28,774 bases of DNA. Origin: Oscillospiraceae bacterium (lineage in GTDB: Bacteria; Bacillota; Clostridia; Oscillospirales; Ruminococcaceae). The notes below the pieces were generated by a model. It had not been told where the DNA came from. It worked only from the letters and a program-made list of their open reading frames with translations, and did not search any database. The stretch's first letter is position 1, and each line of letters begins with the position of its first letter. Position numbers and translations under genes: made by a program. Shown in pieces: positions 23,468 through 28,774 of the stretch. The stretch lies in the NCBI GenBank assembly GCA_029062865.1, contig JAIDPG010000286.1:1-28774 (forward strand), given 5' to 3'.

Positions 23468-23500
23468 GGTTCTCCCCCCGCCTGCGGCGGGGGGAGAACC
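23468..23500. terminator. Long GC hairpin downstream of metA
   Basis: A perfect 15-bp stem (23468-23482 with 23486-23500) around a three-base loop, 38 bp after the metA stop. No T-run follows on either strand, so it may terminate weakly or protect the transcript 3' end. Confidence 0.5.
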
Positions 23501-23537
23501 CATAGATGAAATTCGCTTTAACCGCAAAAGCGATCTT

Positions 23538-24458
23538 CTACTTGATGTGAGTGTTGATGTCGAACGGCGTGGTCTGATATACGAAGTAGTTAAGCCAGTT
23601 TGTGAAAATCAACGTGGAGTGCGCGCGCCAGTTCAGCACGGGGGGATTGGCGGGGTCGTCGTCGGGATAGTAGTGCCGCGGGATCTGCGGGTTCATGCCC
23701 TTGGCGAGGTCGCGGCGATATTCCGTATCGAGCGTCTCCGCGTCGTACTCGGAGTGCCCTGTGATAAAGAAGCGGCTGCCGTCCTCGTTGCCGACGGCAT
23801 ACACGCCCGCCTCGTCGGAGATCGCCATAAGCTTGAGCTCGGGGCATTTCAGAATGTCCTCGGCGCGGGTTTCGGTGTGGCGGGAATGCGGCGCCCGGAA
23901 CTCCCCGTCAAACCCGTGGAACAGCCGCGATTTCGGCGTTAAGAGCCTATGGAGAAACACGCCCGACATTTTCTCGGAAAGAGGGTGCTTCGGTATTCCA
24001 TAGTGATAATAGAGCGCCGCCTGAGCTCCCCAGCATATGTGGAACGTCGAGTGAACGTGATCTGTCGTCCAGTCCATAATGCGGCAAAGCTCGTCCCAAT
24101 AATCGACCTCCTCAAACTCCAGATGCTCCACTGGCGCGCCCGTTATAATAAAGCCGTCGTAGTTCAGGTCTTTAATGTCATCGAACGTCTTATAAAACGT
24201 TATCAGATGCTCCTGCGGAGTGTTTTTCCCCAAGTGGCTTGAGGTCTGTATAAACTCCACCTCGATCTGAAGCGGCGTGTTCGACAGGCTTCGGAGGATC
24301 TGCGTTTCGGTCGTGATCTTGGTCGGCATAAGGTTCAATATCCCGATTTTCAGCGGGCGAATATCCTGATGCAGCGCGCGGTTTTCCGTCATTACAAAGA
24401 TGTGCTCGTTTTCAAGAACACTTTGCGCGGGCAGCCCGTCGGGGATTTTTATCGGCAT
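23538..24458 (-). CDS. metA: Homoserine O-acetyltransferase, MetA type
   Basis: 306 residues from ATG 24458. MetA acylates L-homoserine in methionine synthesis. The catalytic Cys142 is in FHICWGAQAAL, and the His/Glu pair is in ITGHSEYDAETL. At position 111 (TGAPVE) the residue is Glu, which in characterised MetA proteins selects acetyl-CoA, whereas Gly there gives succinyl-CoA. Acetyl-homoserine is therefore the expected product despite the usual succinyltransferase label. AAGGAAATGATTGTA places the start at 24458. An ATG nine bases upstream is too close to the ribosome site. With this start the family numbering fits exactly. It has its own consensus promoter and no long leader. Confidence 0.95.
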   Translation of the reverse strand: MPIKIPDGLPAQSVLENEHIFVMTENRALHQDIRPLKIGILNLMPTKITTETQILRSLSNTPLQIEVEFIQTSSHLGKNTPQEHLITFYKTFDDIKDLNYDGFIITGAPVEHLEFEEVDYWDELCRIMDWTTDHVHSTFHICWGAQAALYYHYGIPKHPLSEKMSGVFLHRLLTPKSRLFHGFDGEFRAPHSRHTETRAEDILKCPELKLMAISDEAGVYAVGNEDGSRFFITGHSEYDAETLDTEYRRDLAKGMNPQIPRHYYPDDDPANPPVLNWRAHSTLIFTNWLNYFVYQTTPFDINTHIK

Positions 24459-24494
24459 TACAATCATTTCCTTTCGGCATACATAATCATATTA

Positions 24495-24523
24495 ATTATA
24501 CGCCATTTTAACGCTTTTGTCAA
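24495..24523 (-). promoter_or_regulatory. Consensus promoter of metA
   Basis: On the minus strand TTGACA (24523-24518) and TATAAT (24500-24495) are separated by 17 bp. The leader is only about 30 nt, too short for a SAM riboswitch or T-box, so control of metA must be by another route. Confidence 0.88.
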
Positions 24524-24573
24524 GACGGCGTGGGTTGTTTTTCGTTTTAATTTAAATTTTCCGAAAAAAGCCC

Positions 24574-24602
24574 TTGACAAAGGCTAGAATTTGTGGTATA
24601 AT
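24574..24602 (+). promoter_or_regulatory. Consensus promoter of tRNA-Ser
   Basis: TTGACA at 24574-24579 and TATAAT at 24597-24602 have 17-bp spacing. It is divergent from the metA promoter, and the two -35 boxes are about 50 bp apart. Confidence 0.92.
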
Positions 24603-24636
24603 AATTGTTGCAGTTGATATTTAAGAATCGGCATTT

Positions 24637-24726
24637 GGAGAAATACCCAAGTGGTGAAGGGGCTCCCCTGCTAAGGGAGTAGGTCGGGAAACCGGCGCGA
24701 GGGTTCAAATCCCTCTTTCTCCGCCA
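24637..24726 (+). tRNA. tRNA-Ser (anticodon GCT)
   Basis: A 90-nt class II tRNA. Acceptor GGAGAAA pairs with TTTCTCC, the discriminator is G, and CCA is encoded. The anticodon stem CTCCC/GGGAG holds loop CTGCTAA, giving GCT, which reads AGC/AGU. A long variable arm (TCGGGAAACCGGC region) is typical of serine tRNA. The T-loop is GGTTCAAATCC. Confidence 0.97.
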
Positions 24727-24730
24727 CCCA

Positions 24731-24943
24731 GTCAGCAAAAATCCCCTCGCTTCGCGAGGAGATTTTTTTGCAGACCGCAATGGCATTTGCACACGCCGCT
24801 TCGCGGCGCACACAAACGCTCATTGCTAGGCGCGTTTTTCACTTCGCGGACTGCCGCCCACGATTCCGCTTCGCGGAACCGTGAAAAACGCTCGATGTTG
24901 ACTTGCTCCAATAGGTGGTTTTGTGTCAAATCTTTTTGGTAAC
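24731..24943 (+). repeat. tRNA-3'-associated palindromic repeat, class 2, Ser copy
   Basis: Begins four bases after the tRNA CCA with GTCAGCAAAA, contains the terminator hairpin, the conserved CCGCAATGGCATTTGC block, the CGCCGC/GCGGCG hairpin and CGCTCATTGCTAG, and ends at TTTTTGGTAAC. Compared with the Arg and Trp copies the distal arm is replaced: GCGTTTTTCAC (24832-24842) pairs with GTGAAAAACGC (24881-24891) instead of the GCAAAAACAA-type pair. Inside are two small hairpins (GCGG/CCGC and TTCCGC-ttc-GCGGAA). Confidence 0.87.
24742..24769 (+). terminator. tRNA-Ser terminator
   Basis: Stem CCTCGC/GCGAGG (24745-24750 with 24754-24759), extended by partial pairing, then seven T residues at 24763-24769. 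It lies within the class 2 repeat. Confidence 0.85.
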
Positions 24944-25014
24944 GATGCCGCAGCAATTTTGTAATTAGAAAAGTCGGCTTATTGATTATATATAGTTTGA
25001 GGTGATATTACAAA

Positions 25015-25233
25015 ATGCAGAAGTTGGTTTATCTGAGCAACAGCAGAGATTATTCCGAACAGGGTAATATTAATGAAAACAAGTACTTCAAGGAGATCAA
25101 TGGACTGTTGGAACAAGGATGGAAAGTTGCTCATCTTACTCCCAATGTGGTAGAGATTGACAATAATCAAAATCCCACACAGAGAGAAAGCTTTGCGGTC
25201 TTTGTTTTGCTGGAAAAGGACGAGGAAAAGTGA
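25015..25233 (+). CDS. Small soluble protein, DUF4177-like
   Basis: 72 residues with a plausible beta-alpha-beta pattern. The FKEINGLLEQGWKVAHLTPN core resembles small domains of the DUF4177 kind (LN..g.eGW.vv), but that is a weak match. TTGAGGTGAT precedes the ATG, an excellent ribosome site. Base composition is visibly more AT-rich than most of the window. It follows the tRNA-Ser repeat and is followed by a hairpin. Function unknown. Confidence 0.75.
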   Translation: MQKLVYLSNSRDYSEQGNINENKYFKEINGLLEQGWKVAHLTPNVVEIDNNQNPTQRESFAVFVLLEKDEEK

Positions 25234-25246
25234 GTTTGTTAAATTT

Positions 25247-25278
25247 ATTCCCGGTAAAGCGGCGGCTTTGCCGGGAAT
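25247..25278 (+). terminator. Hairpin after the small protein gene
   Basis: A 14-bp stem (25247-25260 with 25265-25278) with one G-T pair and a four-base loop. The following bases are AT-rich without a clear T-run. Probably a terminator separating the small gene from the exporter, which has its own promoter. Confidence 0.6.
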
Positions 25279-25331
25279 ATTATCTTATGTGCACGCTTTG
25301 CGCTACGGCAATGATAATCTTTTTCGTAACG

Positions 25332-25359
25332 TTGTCACAAAATGGCGGAGCTTTATAAT
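25332..25359 (+). promoter_or_regulatory. Promoter of TauE/SafE exporter gene
   Basis: TTGTCA at 25332-25337 and TATAAT at 25354-25359 with a 16-bp spacer, about 30 bp before the ATG. Confidence 0.7.
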
Positions 25360-25390
25360 ATCTGTCAAATTATTATGGAGAGGCTGACCT

Positions 25391-26209
25391 ATGATATATG
25401 AATATTTGATAGTATCGTTTGCGTCGGCTTTAGCGGGGATAGGTACCGGACTTGTGGGGCTTTCCGCAGCCACCGCTATGGTTCCTCTGCTTATCGTGCT
25501 TTGTCCGACTTTCGGCGGCGAACACGGTGCATTTATGGCAACGGCGATCGCTCTCGCAAGTGATATCCTCGGCTCTGCCGCTACTTCATTCGTATATGCC
25601 AAGAACAAGAAAATCGATCTGAAACACGGATGGGTCCTACTGACTTGCATCATCGCGATGTGTACTGCTGGTTCTGTCGCAGCATACTTTACTCATCAGA
25701 CGGTGCTCGGGAGTTTTTCGCTTTTTCTTTGTATGGCTATCGGTATCCGTTTCCTTGTAAAACCCGAATCAAAAGAACGTCCTGTAAAAGACGGAACGGT
25801 AAAGCTGAGCATAAAAGAAATTGCCGTATCACTGTTTTTCGGGTTGACTATCGGTTTTGGCACGGGCTTTTTCGGTTCGGGCGGAGGTATGATGATGCTG
25901 ATCGTTTTTACCGCAATGCTCCGCTATGACCGCAGAACAGCAGTGGGCACATCAACCTTTATTATGACGTTCACCGCGCTTATCGCCTCAATCAGCCATG
26001 TTATGATGGAACCTGCGATTTTGTTTGAATGTTGGAGCTATCTTCTGCTTTCTATCGTAGTTGCAACATTCTTTTCTCTTGTCAGCGCACAGTTTGCGAA
26101 CAAAGTCAGCAGCAAAGCGGTCGGCTATGTCACCGGTGTGATTTTACTTGTGCTCGGCTTATCAATGACTATCATAAATAACCTCGATAAGATTAAAGCC
26201 ATGCTGTAA
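25391..26209 (+). CDS. TauE/SafE-family membrane exporter
   Basis: 272 residues with about eight membrane helices in two homologous halves. Each half begins with the family's Gly-rich helix: GIGTGLVGLSAATAMVPLLI near residue 17 and GFGTGFFGSGGGMMMLIVF near residue 157. Family members export sulfite, sulfoacetate or related organosulfur anions, and the substrate here is open. GGAGAGG precedes the ATG. Codons are more AT-rich than in flanking genes, and the gene lies in the patch immediately downstream of tRNA-Ser, consistent with acquisition from another lineage. Confidence 0.92.
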   Translation: MIYEYLIVSFASALAGIGTGLVGLSAATAMVPLLIVLCPTFGGEHGAFMATAIALASDILGSAATSFVYAKNKKIDLKHGWVLLTCIIAMCTAGSVAAYFTHQTVLGSFSLFLCMAIGIRFLVKPESKERPVKDGTVKLSIKEIAVSLFFGLTIGFGTGFFGSGGGMMMLIVFTAMLRYDRRTAVGTSTFIMTFTALIASISHVMMEPAILFECWSYLLLSIVVATFFSLVSAQFANKVSSKAVGYVTGVILLVLGLSMTIINNLDKIKAML

Positions 26210-26281
26210 AACGTTGTAGCCGCAAAGGCATGCGCGGCGGGGATCTTGCCTCTTGCGTCTAACAGAAAAGGAGATTTTAAA

Positions 26282-27064
26282 ATGAACGTTCCCAAAATCA
26301 TCGACTTCCACACCCACCCCTACCTCTCGTCGGAGGAATTCTACTGCTTTTATCCCGACGCGTTCGCTCCGTCGGCTTTGCAGTGTATGGAGGATATTAA
26401 GCGCGCCGGGATAGCTCACATTTGCGGATCGGTTATTCTGAAGAAGAAATACGACGGCGGGTTCGATTACATAAAAGACTGCAACGACCGCGCGTTTGAG
26501 CTCAAAAAAATAATGGGCGATTTTTACACGGCGGGCTTTCATATTCACCCCGATTTTGTGCGGGAGTCTATTGCGGAAATCGAGCTGCGCGTTAAGCAGG
26601 GCTTTGGGCTTATCGGCGAGCTTGTGCCGTATATGCACGGCTGGAGCGATTACTCTCAAAAGAATTTAAGCGAGATTTTGGACGCGGCGGAGCATTATCA
26701 CCTGCCCGTGAGCTTTCACACCGTAAGCCGCGAGCAAGCCGAAACGGACAAGATGATAGAAGCCCACCCGCGCGTGACGTTCATTGCCGCGCACCCGGGG
26801 GATAAGGAGCAGTTTCTGGCGCATCTGGAGCGGATAAAAAGGCACGAGAATTATTACCTCGACCTCTCCGGCACGGGAATATTCCGCTATGGGCTGATAG
26901 CTCACGGAGTGCGCGAGGTCGGCAGCGAGCGCCTGATCTTCGGCACGGATTATCCTATCTGCAATCCGGGAATGTACGTTCAGGCGGTGCTCCACGAGCC
27001 GATCTCCGAGGCGGATATGGAGAATATCCTGTTTAAGAACGCGCTTAAAATTCTTGAAAGATGA
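26282..27064 (+). CDS. Amidohydrolase-2-like metal-dependent hydrolase
   Basis: 260 residues forming a TIM-barrel hydrolase. Metal ligands are visible in order: HxH in DFHTHPY (residues 10 and 12), a His in VSFHTVSRE, a His in AAHPGD and the catalytic Asp in IFGTDYP. This pattern matches the ACMSD-like amidohydrolase-2 family, which includes decarboxylases and lactonases, so the reaction cannot be fixed from sequence alone. AAAAGGAG precedes the ATG at 26282, and an in-frame start 36 bases earlier has no ribosome site. A terminator hairpin follows the stop directly. Confidence 0.88.
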   Translation: MNVPKIIDFHTHPYLSSEEFYCFYPDAFAPSALQCMEDIKRAGIAHICGSVILKKKYDGGFDYIKDCNDRAFELKKIMGDFYTAGFHIHPDFVRESIAEIELRVKQGFGLIGELVPYMHGWSDYSQKNLSEILDAAEHYHLPVSFHTVSREQAETDKMIEAHPRVTFIAAHPGDKEQFLAHLERIKRHENYYLDLSGTGIFRYGLIAHGVREVGSERLIFGTDYPICNPGMYVQAVLHEPISEADMENILFKNALKILER

Positions 27065-27070
27065 TTGAAA

Positions 27071-27102
27071 AAATCCCCTCTCGCAAAGCGTGAGGGGATT
27101 TT
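27071..27102. terminator. Terminator after hydrolase gene
   Basis: AAATCCCCTC (27071-27080) pairs with GAGGGGATTT (27092-27101), with an inner CGC/GCG stem around AAA. The A-run before and T-run after make it usable in both directions. Confidence 0.8.
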
Positions 27103-27197
27103 GCTGCGTGCCTTTATTTGCACAATATAATTGTAATTATAAATACCGCGTCATACTTGCGTGTGTTTTTGCGACTAAATAAACAGGGGGTGATAAT

Positions 27198-27749
27198 TTG
27201 GAGGACGCGAAAATTACGGAGCTCATTTTTCGGAAGAACGAGGGCGGACTTTCCGCGTTGAGATCAAAGTACGGAAAACTTATGATGACGCTCTGCCGCC
27301 GACTGCTGAAATCCGCCGAGGACGCGGAGGAGGTGTTTAACGATACGCTGCTCGCCGTGTGGGAATCTATCCCGCCCGCGCGCCCTGATAATCTCAAGGC
27401 GTATGTCTGCAAAATATCGCGCAGGCAGTCCGTAAGCAGGCTGCGCTACAACACCGCGAAAATGCGCAGCACCGATCTGCTTACCGAGCTTGACGAGTGC
27501 GTTCCGTCTGACTACACTCCCGAGAGCGCCGCGGAGGAAGCCGAGCTTTCGCGCGCGATAAACGACTGGCTCAAAGCTCAAAGCGAGCACCGTCAAAAGC
27601 TGTTCGCGCTGCGGTACTTCTACGCGGAGACCGTAAAAGACGCGGCGCGAGCCTGCTCTATGACCGAAAACGCGGGCGCGGCGGCTCTTATGCGAATGAG
27701 AAAATCTCTGAAGAGCTATCTTATCGAAAGGGGAATGTTTTATGAGTAG
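27198..27749 (+). CDS. Sigma-70-family (ECF-type) sigma factor
   Basis: 183 residues with region 2 (about 10-85: LRSKYGKLMMTLCRRLLKSAEDAEEVFNDTLLAVWESIPP, then AYVCKISRRQSVSRLR) and region 4 (about 125-178: HRQKLFALRYFYAETVKDAARACSMTENAGAAALMRMRKSL). Start codon is TTG, chosen because AGGGGGTGATAA precedes it at correct distance and no ATG is near. It overlaps the next gene by eight bases. Sequence is quite different from the sigma factor at 6880-7383, so this is a second, separate pathway. Confidence 0.9.
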   Translation: MEDAKITELIFRKNEGGLSALRSKYGKLMMTLCRRLLKSAEDAEEVFNDTLLAVWESIPPARPDNLKAYVCKISRRQSVSRLRYNTAKMRSTDLLTELDECVPSDYTPESAAEEAELSRAINDWLKAQSEHRQKLFALRYFYAETVKDAARACSMTENAGAAALMRMRKSLKSYLIERGMFYE

Positions 27750-28464
27750 ATTAAATCCCGTATTCACGGCAATTACAGACATCGACGACAGCATTGTTTT
27801 AAACGCGAAAAAATCCCGCAAAAGACCGCTTGCCATAGTGCTCGCTGCCGCGGCGATTTTGACGCTGGTCGGCTTTACGATAGCCAACCGATACGGCGTA
27901 AGCGTCAACGACAAGGACGCGTTCGATTATCGGCTCACCGTGCAGAGTTTGACGATCCCGACTCACGAGGAAATGGAAGCGCTCGGCGCCGTTAATGAGC
28001 ATAAGAGCGAGTATTCCTACGAGTGGAACACTCTGCCAAGCACCGTTTTCAAAACGTTCGGCATATCGCCGATAATGAACGACAATTTCTCCGAGTCGGA
28101 ATGTGACAGCATCATTTGGGCGAACTATTCAAGCGACGGTACTCTCGCAAACGCGACGTTTAATTACGAGCTTACCGACAAAGCGCTTGACAAAACCGTA
28201 AAGTTCCGGATCTTCTGTATGACCAAGGAGGGCGCGGGCTTAAGCACGAATCTTATCGCTTCCGATACGGATAAGGAGCGTATGGAGATGATAACGCTTA
28301 ATGACGGCTCCGCGGGCGTAGTCTTTGAGAGCTTCCTCGGCGGCTTGAATATTCCGGTATCTCACGCGGAATTTTCTTATAACGGCATAGCGTATTCGCT
28401 CTATCTTCGCGACGGAACAAACGAGGATATGAAGCAGGTGCTGAGCGATTTCGGGGTGTTGTAA
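27742..28464 (+). CDS. Single-pass membrane partner of the sigma factor
   Basis: 240 residues: a short cytoplasmic N-terminus (about 29 residues, basic near the membrane), one hydrophobic helix at about 30-48 and an extracytoplasmic beta-rich domain. The eight-base overlap with the sigma gene indicates coupled translation and a probable anti-sigma or sensor role. No zinc anti-sigma motif is present. I do not recognise the outer domain, which is shorter than and not obviously like the DUF4179-like partner at 5709-6908. Confidence 0.8.
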   Translation: MSRLNPVFTAITDIDDSIVLNAKKSRKRPLAIVLAAAAILTLVGFTIANRYGVSVNDKDAFDYRLTVQSLTIPTHEEMEALGAVNEHKSEYSYEWNTLPSTVFKTFGISPIMNDNFSESECDSIIWANYSSDGTLANATFNYELTDKALDKTVKFRIFCMTKEGAGLSTNLIASDTDKERMEMITLNDGSAGVVFESFLGGLNIPVSHAEFSYNGIAYSLYLRDGTNEDMKQVLSDFGVL

Positions 28465-28506
28465 GCCCCCGAAGCGCAAACTCGACTGCAAGCTGCTTGC
28501 CCCGCG

Positions 28507-28699
28507 AAGAGTCAACACCGCGTTGTTTTTGCGGTATTTCACTCGGCGAAGCCGAGTGAAATCGAATTGCCTTTAGGGCAATTCGAGCAAAAACAATGCT
28601 AGCAATGAGCGTTTGCGTGCGCCGCGAAGCGGCGTGCGCAAATGCCATTGCGGTCAGCAAAAAAATCCCCTTGCGAAGCGAGGGGATTTTTTTGCTGAC
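28507..28699 (-). repeat. tRNA-3'-associated palindromic repeat, class 2, Trp copy
   Basis: Read from tRNA-Trp, it carries the terminator hairpin, the CCGCAATGGCATTTGCGC block, the CGCCGC/GCGGCG hairpin and CGCTCATTGCTAGC, then outer arm GCAAAAACAAT/GTTGTTTTTGC (28587-28597 with 28522-28532). Between these arms are two extra hairpins absent from the Arg copy: a perfect 12-bp stem with a GAA loop (28536-28547/28551-28562) and a 9-bp stem (28563-28571/28577-28585). The distal flank is truncated compared with the Arg and Ser copies. Confidence 0.88.
28666..28686 (-). terminator. tRNA-Trp terminator
   Basis: Stem TCCCCTTGC with GCGAGGGGA (one mismatch or wobble) around GAA. On the minus strand it is followed by a run of seven T. 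Confidence 0.87.
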
Positions 28700-28774
28700 T
28701 GGCACGGGCAGAAGGACTTGAACCCTCGACATACGGTTTTGGAGACCGTCGTTCTACCAACTGAACTATACCCG
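28700..28774 (-). tRNA. tRNA-Trp (anticodon CCA), cut by window end
   Basis: The visible acceptor strand CGGGTA pairs with the first six bases of TGCCCGT, so only the first nucleotide (expected A) lies beyond the window. Discriminator G and encoded CCA are present. The anticodon stem ACGGT/ACCGT holds loop CTCCAAA, giving CCA for tryptophan. D-arm and T-arm (GGTTCAAGTCC) are normal. Confidence 0.96.

Noticed and set aside
24459..24494. SAM riboswitch or T-box upstream of metA
   Set aside because: The consensus promoter leaves a leader of roughly 30 nt, far too short for either element.

Overview
The window looks like a chromosomal segment of a gut Firmicute, most likely class Clostridia (Oscillospirales/Ruminococcaceae-like). 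The reasons are AGGAGG-type ribosome binding sites, TTGACA-17-TATAAT promoters, a lone MsmX/UgpC-type sugar ATPase, DUF342/FapA and DUF4179/DUF4830 proteins, queH, and a full-length bile salt hydrolase that points to an animal gut. Taxonomy is inferred only from gene content and style. Most of the window is fairly GC-rich, with a visibly more AT-rich patch at about 24.9-26.2 kb.

Layout. 0.45-5.6 kb (+): a tightly spaced operon of a Zn-ribbon/Sel1-repeat protein, two unknown proteins, a stand-alone TerY-C-like zinc protein, a Ser/Thr kinase-like protein with a zinc knuckle and a possible FHA-like tail, a small membrane protein and a GNAT acetyltransferase. 5.7-7.4 kb (-): ECF sigma factor and DUF4179-like membrane anti-sigma candidate. 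7.5-9.1 kb: HxlR regulator divergent from two flavodoxin-like reductase genes, the second carrying two opposite homopolymer frameshifts. 9.3-10.2 kb: bile salt hydrolase. 10.3-11.7 kb (-): tRNA-Arg, queH and rnhA. 11.8-13.1 kb (-): a small membrane protein and an orphan MoxR ATPase. 13.3-17.0 kb (-): six consecutive multi-pass membrane proteins that look like divergent paralogues. 17.1-18.2 kb (-): sugar ABC transporter ATPase. 18.25-19.19 kb: non-coding, with a 244-bp tandem duplication. 19.2-21.7 kb (+): DUF4830 protein, transglutaminase-like lipoprotein and PHP phosphatase. 21.8-24.5 kb (-): FapA-like protein and MetA. 24.6-28.5 kb (+): tRNA-Ser, a small protein, a TauE-type exporter, a metal-dependent hydrolase, and a second sigma factor/membrane partner pair. 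The window ends inside tRNA-Trp (-).

The most unusual signal is in the non-coding DNA. At least three sequence classes of repeat share one design: an outer inverted repeat of about 11-12 bp enclosing two further hairpins, many with perfect arms of about 9-13 bp and TTC/GAA loops. Arm sequences differ completely between copies while the pairing is kept and the framework around them is conserved. Class 1 lies in the 5' region of two genes (267-363 and 13137-13244). Class 2 lies directly 3' of all three tRNA genes. Class 3 is the 244-bp tandem repeat. Second in interest are the kinase/TerY-C/Sel1 operon and the six-gene membrane paralogue array. No database search was possible, so novelty is not established.
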